A DNA stretch of 64,000 bases from Psoroptes ovis (lineage: Eukaryota; Arthropoda; Arachnida; Sarcoptiformes; Psoroptidae): positions 558,001 to 622,000 of the forward strand of contig PQWQ01000003.1 in the NCBI GenBank assembly GCA_002943765.1, in the 5' to 3' direction. Shown one piece after another: positions 1 through 13,245 of this stretch. Position 1 is the stretch's first letter. Every line of letters starts with the position of its first letter. The position numbers and the translations under genes were made by a program. Under the pieces are notes generated by a model. It had not been told where the DNA came from. It saw nothing but the letters and a program-made list of their open reading frames with translations, and did not search any database.

Positions 1-1753
1 TTTAGGCGTGTGTCAGTGTATGGTTGTTGATCAAGGCTTGCGCCGTGTTTTATAATTATTAAATTCTTCTGATGATTCTTGTGATATTCTTCATGTTCAT
101 GAATCAAGAAAATAAAAAATCCAGGCGCGACACATACACCACAAAAAAAAACCATATAAAAAGACATAGAAAGTCACACTCATTGAGTTTGTCACAGTTT
201 GTGAATTGTTTTTGATGGCTTTGGCAAAGATTTTTTTTTTGTGTCCAAAGATCTTTTGATTGAAATAACAATAATTGAAATGGCAAAAAGGTGTGTTTGC
301 ATCCTTTTTGGCCACTCCTTTTTCCATTTTTTTCATTTCATTTCATTTCGTAGATGTCTTCGTCATTTGTTTCATTTTTAAGATCATATTGACGATGATG
401 TTAATGTCTTCGAAAGTATTCATTTGTGATCCTTTTATTTCATTTGTCTTATTAGTATTATCATTATCATTATCATTATTGTTATTTGGCCAATATCATC
501 TTCAATTTTATCGAAAAAATAAATGAATGAATGAAGGAGAAATATTGAATTGAAATGAAATGATGAAGAAGACAAGGAAAATAATCATAAATGATAATTT
601 TCCATGATAATTTTTCTGTGTGTGTGTGTGAGCTCGATTAAGCACTACCATTATTATCAATGATATGCCGAATCCTTTTCACATCTTCACCATTGATGAT
701 AAATGTGTGAATTATCAATGATTATTGAAATTATCGACCTTATAGCAAATTTGAATCGATGAAGAATGCGCTTCATTTGAATTTCATTGCCGGAAACAGT
801 ATTGTAATCGATTTTGGTCACAATTCTAATTTTTTAATGTGTACGAACATTCTTATTTCAATTTAAATTTGGTTTAAACTTTGAACTTTAAAGATTGACA
901 TCGATTCATTCATCGAGTATTTGAATTCATTGATTAATTAAAACATGTGCATGTAATCATCATCGTTATTATTATTAGTAATGATGGTTATATTTTAAAC
1001 CACTACTAATCAGAGACAAGAGAACTTTTCATTCAAAATATTTGGAATCATTGATTTCGATTCCGGCTTTTGATTGAAAATAATTACAATACAAATAAAA
1101 ACTAATAATTATCATTATTATTTAATAGTCAAGCCTAAACATCATCAGCAAACATTATCAATAGAAATAAGTGAAATTCAATTCAAGAATAAAACTCGAA
1201 AATATCAAAAACATCAATCAACTAATAATTTTGCTTAAGTGAAAAAACGACACAACATCTCATTGAATTCATCAATTTACAATTTCACATTCATTCACCA
1301 TGACTTACGCCGGAATAAAATTTAGTGAATGAATGGGTATACTGTGAATCAATCAATCAAAACAACGCCTCAAAAATTAATTGATATTTAAATTGAAAAC
1401 TGAAAATCTTTGTTCATACAAAATTACATCGGAATGATAATCATGTATTGGACATTGTCCATCATCATCATCATTACCATCAACAATAACAATTATCATC
1501 ATCAACTATAACCACAATTATCATCATCAAAATAATAATTTTCATTTATGAATTTAATTGAATTTAATTCAATGAAACAATGATTACATTGTTTTTAATT
1601 AAGTGACCAATGAAATTTCATTGAATTCATAAAATCCTTTACAGAATTCTTAATCATTTCTTATTTCAATCAAAGATTTTAATTAATCGAGAAAATTCCT
1701 TAATTATTGAAGTGAATTCAAGACAAAACAATTAATTCAATCAAATCTAATAA
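1..1753. other. Non-coding sequence upstream of the first coding exon
   Basis: AT-rich, low-complexity DNA with short ATTATC and ATC runs. I see no ATG-initiated frame with protein-like composition. It probably holds the promoter and 5' untranslated sequence of the basonuclin-family gene, because the first candidate coding exon begins at 1754 directly after an in-frame TAA. I could not identify a core promoter or an upstream non-coding exon with any confidence. Confidence 0.4.
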
Positions 1754-1900
1754 ATGCAACATTTATTTCCGTTCACATTCGCACCAATATCATCATTATA
1801 CACATCTCAAACATCGACAGTGCCATTATCATTGATAACCAACAACAACGATTATCAACAACGAAAATTGTTACCATCATCATCATCATCGATGGATCTG
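1754..1900 (+). CDS. bnc: Basonuclin-family gene, probable first coding exon
   Basis: Candidate N-terminal exon of 49 codons. The ATG at 1754 follows an in-frame TAA at 1751. The frame encodes an S/T/N/Q-rich stretch that ends in MDL. A plausible donor follows directly (CTG|GTAATT) and leaves phase 0, which is the phase needed by the next recognised exon at 13101. Joined there it reads MDL-VLRC, so an internal Met sits a few residues before the first conserved Cys, much as the short N-termini of vertebrate basonuclins do. The segment has no domain of its own and is low complexity, so support comes from frame, donor and phase rather than homology. The true initiator could be the ATG of MDL (1892), or a different upstream exon could be used. 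Confidence 0.5.
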
Positions 1901-2504
1901 GTAATTTCATTTAACTTGATTTTGTTTACAAATTTCAAAAATCTTAAATCAAACAAATCCAAACCAAATATCTTGAATTTAAAAAAAAATCAATCAATCA
2001 AATGGCAATTTGTATCACATTTGTACCATGTTTCCACTCTCATTTCAAAGTCCTGAAGTATTTTTCGATGAATCGACCCGAACATTTTAGATTCTGATTG
2101 ATTTCCAGAACTAATATAAACGATAATCAATGTGAACCAACGTGTCACTTTTGCAAAACATGAACATATAAACACATAATGTGAATTGAGAAAATGGAAA
2201 AGAAAAAAAAGGTCAATTTGATTGACATTTGTGCAATGGATTGATGAGGTTGCAGAGTGATAGTTGTTAAACATTGAAACAAGCAAACAGACATACGCTC
2301 AATATGTCAAACATGTGTTATCAGAATAATGATTATTATTATGTTTATTTTTCAATGTTAATTATATTTATAATTATTATTATTTCAAGACATTCTTTAA
2401 GTTTAATATGAAGAATCATTGCTTCAGATGAAATTAAATCAAATTCGAGTTATTCACTTTGTTAATTTACTCTAGTTTTCCAGTTGGCCAACAAGAAATA
2501 AATT

Positions 2505-2635
2505 CAAGCCCCTGTCCCCTCAGGACCCTGAGCACCAAGAACACCCCTCAATGTAATAGTTGGTGCTGGAGAAACTCGTGCTGACTAACTTGCCATTGTT
2601 TATGTCTTGGCACCCATAGCCCTTGTTTAGTTCTT
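2505..2635. other. GC-richer island with inverted repeats, unidentified
   Basis: A patch whose composition is unlike its surroundings. It contains the inverted repeat AGCACCAA (2531-2538) / TTGGTGCT (2560-2567) with a 21-nt loop, and an overlapping CTCAGG / CCTGAG pair at 2519-2532. On the minus strand a 26-codon stop-to-stop frame (2507-2584) ends TLRGVLGAQGPEGTGA and then stops. It could be a fragment of a mobile element, a structured RNA or a degraded coding relic. I do not recognise it. Confidence 0.35.
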
Positions 2636-5494
2636 GTCAATTTTTGTTTGTTTGTTCGGTTCATTTGTGAACAAATAAACAAATTTACCAGCTTGAATAA
2701 CATCGATTCTATTCATGCACACATACACATTAACATTCATTTAGCAATGAATGACATGAATTTTCATTTTCTTTGAAAGAAAAATCATACAATTTGTACA
2801 CAGATGGTCAATGAATCATTTCAATTATTTGATGATTTTCGATTTCATTTTTTCACCCAAAAATGATTAATGATTAATTGGTTTTTTTCTCTCGAATATT
2901 TCGGTGGTTGATTCGATTGATTTGATTCAAGAAATTCGAGCCAAAAACTCGGTCAAACAGCCTGTACGTATTCTTTTGTTTCGGCTTGATTCGCAGACTG
3001 GAAATCGACGATTATCAAACAAAATTGAACAAAGAATTGAACGAATTTTCACTTTGAATTTCGATTTATCATCATTTTCTGGTTTTGAAGAATTTTTCTG
3101 GGTTCTGTTCAATGAGGATTTGGCTGCTGCTGCAGAAGCTATTGTTCGATATTTAAACATCGTCGTCGTCTTAGTCGTCAATAATTCGATTGAATGAATC
3201 AATTGATGATGATGATCATCATCATCATCATTGATCAAACAATGATGGTTAATGATGGTTCAAGTATTCAACCATTGATGATGAATAGATGATAATGATG
3301 TTCAACTGTTTGAAAACCAACCACCAAAGCAACCATTATCATCATCAACAAGCTGCTGCTTCTGTTTTTCACCTTTTCTTTTCAATTTGATTCAATTGTT
3401 TGTGTGATTATTGACGATTATTGTCGGCCATTTTCGAGGCCATTAGTTGATCATCGAAATTTATCAAATATTTGAGAGATCTCTACGTAAAAAAATTCAT
3501 GATTTGACATAATTCCTCTTGGAAGAAGAATATTGTCCCAATATCACTGATTGTCAATCAATTGAATATTTTGAATTTTAATTGAACATTACCAGCATTT
3601 GAGCTTCAGGCTCAAAATGTAATTATTTACATTTTCTTAAAGCTTTTAAAATGTTTTGATTTTGGTTTATTTAATTTCAATTCGAAAAAAATGACCAAAA
3701 AATGACATACCTGGTATTCAATCAGTCAAACAATGACTATTTCCAATAACAAATGGCACCAACAAATGACTTTTCATTGAGTAAACATTGTTACATTTTT
3801 TTTTGCTAAAAACAAATAATTGAACAAGAACAAATTTAATTGATTTTAGATTGAAAATTCTTGAAAATCAAAATGAGAAAGTACCTTGTTGTTGTTGTTG
3901 GTTGATTTGTTTAGTTAACCATCATCATTTGTTCATCATCATCAATTATATTCATTTTTTTTTGGCGATAATTTTGATTGATTTGTAATATTTTTTGATT
4001 CGATCAAACTTTATTAAACTATTGTGGTGGTCACACTTGATCGCTTATTGTCAAATATATTTAGTCATTTTTTAAATATTTATTTGTCTTCGGTGACCAC
4101 CACCACCACCACCATCACCAATCAATTGTTTCGATTGATTGATCATTTGGTCAAAAAGTCGAAATAGCAACAGCAATCATCAATGTTGTTGTTGCTGTTC
4201 TTGTTTTGTTTTGATGAATAAATGTCAATAAATGTCAAAAAAAGTAAAAAAATGTTTACTTTTTACTCATACATTATTCATTTGTTGATGATTGTCTATT
4301 ATATTTGTTACTATTATTAGTGATTCAAGTTTAATTTATTTCAAAATTATTATTATTATTATGGAAGAAAGAAACCAATTGGTAAATCTACATCGACAAA
4401 TGTTATATTTATTAAGACAATATTGGTCAACCATTGTGTGTGTATTAGTGTGGGTCCATTTAAAATTATACCTTTATTTGTCTTTCGACAAAAGTTGGTT
4501 GGTATTTGTGTACTTGGTTGACTTTGATTGTTGTTTAAATAAACAACAACAAATTGATGATAATTCAATTCAAAAAATATTTTTACTTAGAAATATTTTC
4601 AGGTAAATGAAAATATTGAATTGAAGACAGAAAAGCACTTAATAAATTGTTCGACACATCTGGTCATCAAAAAGTCAAAGAAATAAACTGAAATGAATTG
4701 AAGATGAACCATTGAGTCAATGAGTGGTACCATCACCATCATTATAATCATTCTCAAAGTACAATATGAATTATTATGACACGCAGAGAATTTTATCAAA
4801 TCAAATAATAATGATTCATTGACATTTGACATGACAATCAAATAATATAACTATTAGACACACTGACTCAAACAAAACAAATGAAATATTTTTTTTTCTT
4901 GACTTTGACTTTTATTTTTTGAAAAAAATGTGTCCATAAGTCAATGAAAATATTTTAACAAAGATGTCTTTTACCATTCCATTTTGTCTATCCATCTTTA
5001 AAAGGTTAGGGGTTAATTAAACTTTTGAATTTGAATTGAAGTAATATTAATGGACAATACAATAATAATAATGTTTTATTAAGACACACACTTAAGACAT
5101 TTTCATCAATTTTCTTAGTATTTTTGACAAGGTGGAAAAGGTGGAAAAAATTCCGAAGCCAAATACCATTCAAAATTCAAGGTGAAAGATGGAAAATATG
5201 TTTGTGATGGAATTTCGTTTTGAAAATCTTTGGTACATTTTTCATACAAAAGAATTTTCATTTATTTGTTTTATTTTGTGTAATTCGTAAAATTCGTAAT
5301 TCACTTTATGTCTCTTCATACTGGCTGAATGAATGGTTGACCATCACCATCATCATCAGTCAATGATTGTATGGCTGACCATCATTCATTCATTGATTGT
5401 CAATTAATGCAACTTTCAAAATGAAACAAAACAAAATAAAAAATAAAAATGAATTTCAATCAAAAATAAATGAAATTTCATTGTCTCATATGAA

Positions 5495-5521
5495 TTTTTT
5501 TTTTTTTTTTTTTTTTTTTTT
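5495..5521. repeat. Poly-T tract (27 nt)
   Basis: Uninterrupted T run in intron 1, about 80 bases before a MITE copy. It could be a retroposed poly(A) tail in minus orientation, but no adjoining retroposon body is recognisable. Confidence 0.9.
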
Positions 5522-5603
5522 GATATTTTTACATTTGATATACTTGGACATTTACTTGTAGACTTGTAGATATTTGTTTACTTGTCAAAATCAAAAATTA
5601 GTA

Positions 5604-5683
5604 TTAGGTTGTCCAGAAAGTTCTGGCCGATTTTCATTTGCAACTCTATTGATTAAGCGGAATGAACTTTTCGGACAACCTAA
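5604..5683 (+). mobile_element. Mariner-type MITE, copy 1
   Basis: An 80-bp element with ends TTAGGTTGTCC and GGACAACCTAA, flanked by TA on both sides (5602-5603 and 5684-5685). The interior runs from TGGCCGATTTTCAT to GATTAAGCGGAAT, which I use as the + orientation of this family. TA duplication and TTAGG-type inverted termini are typical of Tc1/mariner. There is no coding capacity, so movement would need a transposase supplied from elsewhere. Confidence 0.85.
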
Positions 5684-6080
5684 TATAAAAAAAATAATGG
5701 AAAATAATGAAATGAATATAAGGGATGAACAGAGAAAATGATTTGTTAAGTCAAATACAAGCAAAATGCTTATTATACAATAAATGAATGAATGGATTGA
5801 ATAATTTTTTTGAAATTTTTCTGTTTTACTCCGTTCTTGGGTCATTTTTGACCACGAATCACGATTTTTAATCATCATAATCATGATTATAACATGCACA
5901 ATACACATACACACATGTATGAACATTTAAAAATTAATAATAATAATAATAATCGACCGTAAATATCAACAACCGCAGCATATTGATTGATGTTTTCATG
6001 TGTGTGTGATGTTAAGTTGGGGAAAATAAATTGAAAAAATGTTTCACAGCCAAAAACAAAGGATGTCAACAATTCATGTA

Positions 6081-6162
6081 TTAGATTGTCCGTAAAATTC
6101 TCGCCGATTTTTATGAACAATTTTCTATTGATTAAGCGGAATGAACTTTTCGGACAACCTAA
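6081..6162 (+). mobile_element. Mariner-type MITE, copy 2
   Basis: Diverged left end (TTAGATTGTCCGTAAAATTC), canonical right end, TA on both sides. Same orientation as copy 1, about 400 bases away. Confidence 0.85.
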
Positions 6163-7007
6163 TATATAAATAACGACCATGCAACGGCAGCATCAGCGAC
6201 CACGAATTAACGATGACAGGCTAATCTCTGTGTAGCACCATCCATTAATGCAGTATAACTGCAGTTGCAGAGATATTCACTTGCTTAATTGACTTACAAA
6301 CAGTTAATTAATGCCTTTTGATTATGCTGTTTGCTTTATGCACAGTTGCAAATGTCAAAGTTGCTTTTAAAATAAATGAATAATGAATCTATCAATACGA
6401 TCAGTTATGTAATCCATGGATGTATCCATTAATTTTTGAGAAAATGAAAATGTTCAAAAAAATTAATTCATTTATAAATCAATCAATCAATCAATATTTT
6501 TCTCGTGTATTTCATTCAATGAAATTGTCACAATTTTTGATTGAATTTCAGCTTGTTTCTTTCTTAATTACTTTTAATTGATTTCTAACATTAATCTGCA
6601 GCCATTTAAACTCGATGTATTAATTAAATATTAAATGAAATAATCAGAGATCCATGGATATATGGATTGAAACCTATGGATCCAATGTTTTGATTCAACA
6701 TGGACATGATACACGCTCAGAGAAGGTTGATAAGAAGATTGATTTCAACAGATTTCATTCATAGCGATGTATGTAAAAAATAAATGCATTCAATCAATTT
6801 CAATTTTTCCAAACAACAAATTGACCATATGACAAGTTGAATAAATGAGTTATTTTTTCAGCTTTTTTTCCCTCACAAAAATTTTACTCATTCAAAAATT
6901 ATCATTGAATTTGTTGATTAGTGTTTGTAGTTGTTGTTGTTGTTGTTCAATCAAATACACATCATGCATTAGTTTTACATTGCTTTGTTTGATGTTTTAA
7001 AAATATA

Positions 7008-7090
7008 TTAGATTGTCCGAAAAGTTTTGGCCGATTTTCAATGAACAACTCTATTGTGATTAAGCGTGATGAACTTTTCGGACAGCCTTA
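7008..7090 (+). mobile_element. Mariner-type MITE, copy 3
   Basis: Left end TTAGATTGTCCGAAAAG, right end GGACAGCCTTA, TA flanks at 7006-7007 and 7091-7092. The interior carries a small insertion (ATTGTGATTAAGCGTGAT). Confidence 0.85.
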
Positions 7091-8010
7091 TATATTGATG
7101 ATTGCATGCAATTTTTTTGGAAAATTTTTACTAATTTTTTCATATTTCATTTTTTTGACAAACAACAAACAAATTGTTTGTCAAAATATGACTTTTTTTT
7201 GCTTGAAAAATAAATTAATAAATGATAAGCACTTTAATAAATTCAAATTCATGCATAAACATCCAAAGAAACATCAATGATTTAAGACGTGAAGAGAAGA
7301 GAAAAATGATTGCAATTCTTCACTGTTCTCTTCATATTTCATTGATTGAATGACAATCAAGCAAAGTAGAAAATTATTCAAATCATAAGGTATTTCATTC
7401 ATTCATCCATTCACATTCATTCTTAGGAGAGATGTTTAAGAAATGTTTTCTTTAAAAGAAATAAAAGAAATTTAAAATTCATTCAATTGTTCTGTCTGAC
7501 GTCCACATGTCGCCAAAGCGTTAAGCTCCTTTATATTCGATATTTCTTTTGTATGAATATTTGCATCAAAATTTGACAAATATTTTCTAAATGCTTAGAA
7601 TGCTTGTTCAATCAATGCATTTACGAAGCATACACACATCAATGAATAATGATAATCTTTTCAAATATTTTTATTATTTGTCAAAATAATAAAAATATTT
7701 AAGCAAAATTCAATAGTCACTAGCCTATAGATGCCAACTGAACAAAATCTACCTTCGAAAAATGCCCAATCAACCTTTGAAATCATAAATAATAAAATGA
7801 AAATACCTGTTGTTTTATTTGAATAAATTTTGAACAAAATCACATCATTATTGATCTTATTGATGCTTGATGTTCGATGCAAGAAGCGACCAAGCAAGCA
7901 ACCATAAGCAAGCTTAGCAAGCTGCATAGCAAATAGCATCACAAATAATGATAATGACAGAGTGAATCGTCGATGCGATTCCGATAATTTTTATATGTTC
8001 CATTGTAATA

Positions 8011-8091
8011 TTACGCTGTCCGAAAAGTTCATTCCGCTTAATCGAATAGAATCGCTCATGAAAATCGACCAGAACTTTACGGACAACCTGA
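8011..8091 (-). mobile_element. Mariner-type MITE, copy 4
   Basis: Opposite orientation: the ATTCCGCTTAAT arm comes first. Ends TTACGCTGTCC and GGACAACCTGA, TA flanks at 8009-8010 and 8092-8093. Confidence 0.85.
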
Positions 8092-11000
8092 TACATTTAA
8101 AACGAATCACAATGTCCACAAGCAAGCTCAACGATTTGTGAAATTTTTTTCACTTTTTTCAAATGTGCACAACTTGCTTTGCCGATTATCATTGTGTGAT
8201 TATAATCATCATTGTCTATGCTTGTTGAGCTTTATTTTAATGGTTGTTCATACATAAATATTTTTATTATTTTATCATCATTATTGTCGTCATTGTTATT
8301 ATTATCATTGTTTCCATTGTTTGTTCGTTGTTTTTTTGGAGATATTTGTTTGTATGTGTCTTTGTTCATTGATTGCTTGTTAATATTTTCCATAACCATT
8401 AAGCTTCTGGTTTGTTGCATTCATTCAAACCTTCAGTCATTCATTCATTTATTCATTGTTTGATGACAATGGACAAAAGGTTTTCCGAAAGAAGAAATTG
8501 AAAGAATAAGACAAATGAATATTTGAAAGAATTCAAATATTTTCATTTTTGAATGTTTTCAGATGTTTAAAACATATGAATGGATAAATGGATGAATGAA
8601 TTGAATTGAATTTTTAAATTTGGAAGCAGCAGCAACAACACAATTTCGGATGAAATTGTTTCGAAATTTTCACTTATTTTACATCCGAAATTAGTGTGTT
8701 ACTGAGTGGATGACCCATAACCTTATATTTCTGCAAATTTACAAGTATTCATTGTTTTATTGGCTGCTGTTGTGTCTTGTTTTAATTAATCAAAAATTGA
8801 CTCAAAAACTTTTGAATTTCGAGAAGAAATTCAACACATTTCCCTCAGTTTTACAGTTGAAAAAAATAAATTTTCGGTTCATTGATTTTTCTATGAGGAT
8901 TTATTTATTTGAATTTAAATTCATCAATTTATTTTGTCCATTTATTTTCATCATCTATGTGATAGATAGATAGATGGATGAACGAATGGCCCCCACAAAA
9001 AACTTGAATAAATATCAATTGATAACCAAGAGAGAGAGAGAATCGAAGAGAAAAAATTCCATCGACTAATTCAAAACTGATTGATAATGACATTTGTCAA
9101 CAATAATTATCTGGTATTTATCACATTGGTTGAGTTGGTTGGTTTTGAAAAAATAAAATATTTCATTCGGTCAAATATGGTTGAAAATAAATTTAAAATG
9201 ACAAACAAACTTGAATTAAGAAATGATTCGATTCAAGTATTTGTGTAAATATTTGATTTTATTCAATGTGGAAGAAAAATCATTTCTGGCTGAAGTGTGG
9301 CTTCACACTATTCGTGTGTATATGTGATTGACGATGGGGATGATGATGGTGATAAAATCCAGAATCTCTTAGATTTGTCATTCAAACAAATAGCAAACAA
9401 CAGCAGCAGCAAACACAGTTGTTCATTAATAAATAAACCCTTTCAATGAATGAATGAATGAATGAATAAATAAATAAATTAATACAAATGGTCATTTTGA
9501 ATTATAACGAAATGGTTAAATGGTTCTACATTGGTTTAAATATGAACAATGTGGACATAGACAAACAAATGGAAAATCTGGACCAGCACTGGTCCAAGTG
9601 ACCATTTTTCTTGACCAAATGAAATGAATAAATCAGAAAATAAATGATGTGTACCATATTCGTGTTAATGTGTGTTTATATTTGCATGTGACACATAGAA
9701 ATATCAAAGGCAAACATGTTTATTTGTCACTTGAAAAGCCTATTTTCAACACAAATTCGGACTAACTGGTTCGAAGTAAAACAAATTCCCATATGTTAAT
9801 TATTGAAAAATTGACATGTTAAAATCTGTAAATATATTCATGAATTCTTCAATTCAATACACATTGAAATACATTCGAAATACACAAATGAATTCGACCG
9901 GTCATTGGTGTATATTTTTCGATTATTTTCATTATTTTTAAGCTAAAAACACAGCAAATATTTCAAAACATCCACAATCGATAAATAGAACCCTTGCACT
10001 TGGACATTTCAAATCAATTCAATTCAATGAATGAATGAATCAATGATATTTTTGTCAGCTTTTTGTTTCCGATTGATTATTTTCAAACCAAGCAAACAAC
10101 GAAACAAAACAAAGAACAAAACGAAAAAATCTTAATTTATTTAACACATTAACACAAACATTTTGAAAAAAAAGTATTACAACACAAATGATGTTGTCCA
10201 TAATGATGTTTGCTGCTGTTGCTGCTGCTGCTGTCGATATTGTTTATGTTGTTCAATTTCGTTTTATTTCATTTTCTGACCATTGGCTATTATTGATTAT
10301 TGATTGAACAATAACAACAACAACAACAATGGCAACAACAACAACAACATTGATCGAATAAACAACAATGGAAACTCTGAAAAAAAATCAGCTTTGAAAA
10401 TAGCGGCCAAAATAACAATACATTTGGGAAATTATTATTATTATCATCATCAATGTGTGATATGTGTTTGATGTTGAAATTTTCACTTTGGCACCAAGAA
10501 AAAATGGAATCGAAAATGAAAATGAAATGAACATTTTGGACATTTATTAATTAGCCATCATGGCCCTTAGTATTTTCAAAATTCTTTGAAAATATCGTCG
10601 TTAATAAATAAATAAATAAATAGCCCAAAAAAAAATAATTGATTAAAATATATGAGAGAGTTATACTTGTATTTGGTTTGAATCGTTGTTGAACAAACAA
10701 ACAAATAGAAAATCGAAAAATTTTGACTAACGAACTAATGAAAAAGCAATATTGAAAAAACATTCAGGAAAAAAACTCAAAATGAATGATGCCTTCGAGA
10801 GTATTTTTCAAAATCATGAAAATGAATGGGTTAAGAGTTTATTTATTTGTATTTATTTCTATTTTTATTATTTAGGAAAATGGAATTCAAGTTTGAATTT
10901 ATCTAAACAATACGATTGAATCGTTGGAAAAATAAAATAAAATTCATTGATTTCTATTGAATAATTCTCAGCAAGGCCAAAGCAAAGTGACCAGTAATTT

Positions 11001-13100
11001 CTGAAAAATCGTGTCATTAACTTGAAATTCATTGAATTCATTACATAATCGAACAAAGACATAATTTTTTTGAATAATAAAATCAGCGAAAAAACCACAC
11101 AAATTGTGTGGTTTTTAAATGAGGATTTTAAGCTGAAAGTTTTTCAGCTGAAATTTTCAATGAAATTCAGCCAAAATTCAGTCGATCGGTGCATCTGGTG
11201 CCCGTGATGTTTAAATCATTCATTCATGAAAATTATTTTTGGGAAAAATTTAATAAAATTCATCGAAATTTCGCAGGTAAAAAATATGAAAATTATTAGT
11301 TTTTTTCAATGAATTCATTCAATTTCTTCTTGTTGTCAAAGGATTGTTTTATTTATTATTATAAGCAGTAGTCTTCGTTCGTCGTACACACATAGACACA
11401 CTTTGAAGCACAAACATTAATACCTTTGACCTTTTACATTCATCAGAATTATTATAATTTTGATTTTTCAAATTTTGGTTCATGAATTTTATGATTTTTT
11501 TTTCTCCATTCTTTCTTCGTTTGACTGATTTTTATTTGAAAAGATGCAAATTTCGTCTTTCATTTTAAAAATATTTATCCTTTTATCACTTATTTTCATC
11601 TTTTGATGTTTTACCGCCATTGACAATCATTGACATTTTGGTAATAATAATTTTACCCTTTTACAATCGCAAATTTCTCGTAAAAAACGAGAAAATTCAA
11701 TTGAATTTCGGCTCGGACAAATATGGAATAACCCTTTATTTCATTTCACATTTATAATACTCGACATCCGAACAATGACGACCTTAATGACGATTTGGAA
11801 GAAATAATGACAACAACAAATGAATTACATGTGACCCGATGTAAATTACCTAAGGTATCAAAGGTCAAACGTCTGTCAAACTCAAAACAAAATAATATGG
11901 AGAAATCATTATCAGAAAAGCAAAAGTAAATCAATGAATTATGAATTTCAAATCATAATTATAATAATAAAAAGATGTTATTATTAGTTCGCTTTGGTCT
12001 GGTACGAGAAACCAAGCAATTTCGGAGGCCTAAAACAATCATAATCACTCGAAAATTGCTAATAATAATAATGGAATCTTTGGCTTTTGCCTTTGATTTT
12101 GATTTTTTTGAAATCAATTTTCGAAGTGAGAAACCAAAACAAAAATTTCGATTACATAATCCACGTTTGGTTTTCAATGACTGAATTAATCGTGAATTAT
12201 TGAAATGTGTTTCAAGCGAAATAAAGCAAAAAACCAAAGAACAAATGGAAAATGATCATGATCGTCATCATCATCACGTCTTGTTTGGTTGATGGAGATC
12301 TTCATCATCAATTGATGATGATAATATGGAATTAGTAATATTAAACACAGAAAACCAAAAAATACCAAAAACTAAATTCACTCAAAGAACAATTGAATTG
12401 GGAATTGAATTATTGAATTTTTTTTCAGTTTTGTTTCGTTTATTTGATATCAATTCAATTATTATTATTATCATTATTATTATGTAATATTAACATGATA
12501 ATAATGATAAGATCCAATATAAGCTATGTGTATGAAACATCAATTATGAATGTCAGTGAGTCGATTTCCATTCAGTTATTTGTTCATTTTGGGATGAAAT
12601 TTTCAATCAAACTTGGAAAGAACAAAGCCCTGGTCAGTCATTTCTGACCAGAATTTTTTTCGTGTATTCAATTATTATTGTCATTCAATGAATAATTAAT
12701 GTGAAATTGTTGGCGAATATAACATCATCATAACATGATAATAATCATAATAATAATCATAAAAGTAAATGAGAAAATGCAATAACACTTTTGCAATAAC
12801 CCTTTCGATACTGAAAAAGACATTATCAGATGTGTTGAATAGATTGGATTATTTAATTTTCGGTTTCTATTCTTTGAAATCAATTTATTTTTGAATGTAA
12901 TTTTTAAGTGTCGGACTTATTGTGTTAACATTAACACATTTCCATGTCTTTCGAATGCATTTATTATTGATATTTACGATTGTTATTATCATTGTTAAAT
13001 TTAATTTTGCTTAATCTAATTTGATTTTTGTTTTTGTTTTATTTCATCGAACCCTATTATCTCCATTCTCATTACATTCCACAATCCCATCAATTCTCAG

Positions 13101-13245
13101 GTGTTACGTTGTTCAACACCAAATTGTTATTGTGAATCATTTCAACCATCAACGGGTAAACCAACAACATCAACATCAACATCATCATCACCATTATCAT
13201 TGATGCGTCATTGTGCACATTGTAATCATGGTTGGTTATCGCATG
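13101..13245 (+). CDS. bnc: Basonuclin-family gene, exon with the N-terminal Cys/His motif
   Basis: This exon carries the N-terminal signature of basonuclins (BNC1/BNC2; the arthropod relatives are disconnected/disco-type transcription factors). Counting from the 1754 start, the residues are C53-x4-C58-x-C60 followed by ESF, then HC87-x2-C90-x-H92-G-W94-x2-H97. That is the same order as the vertebrate CTLNCSC...SF...CDQCKHGWVAH block, probably a small metal-binding unit. A serine/threonine insert (residues about 66-82) widens the gap between the two Cys groups. The acceptor is pyrimidine-rich and ends CTCAG at 13100. The donor CATG|GTGAGT at 13246 is near-consensus and leaves phase 1. The exon is too short and in the wrong frame to stand out as an ORF. 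The product is expected to be a nuclear DNA-binding regulator; its fingers lie beyond the window. Confidence 0.88.

Larger units (their letters stand above)
1901..13100 (+). other. Inferred intron 1 of the basonuclin-family gene (about 11.2 kb)
   Basis: Begins GTAATT and ends in a pyrimidine-rich acceptor (TCAATTCTCAG). It contains four MITE copies between 5.6 and 8.1 kb, a 27-nt poly-T run at 5495-5521, many ATC/GAT and AATG microsatellites, and a GC-richer island at about 2505-2635. The reading frames here start at GTG or TTG or are low-complexity, and I see none that I would call a gene. Confidence 0.5.

Noticed and set aside
2904..3197. 97-codon open frame in intron 1
   Set aside because: It begins at GTG, has no ATG, no recognisable domain, and part of it comes from GCT and GTC triplet repeats.
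13021..13203. 60-codon + strand frame overlapping the Cys/His exon
   Set aside because: Wrong frame: the basonuclin motif is in another frame, and this one turns the triplet repeat into a His/Gln run.
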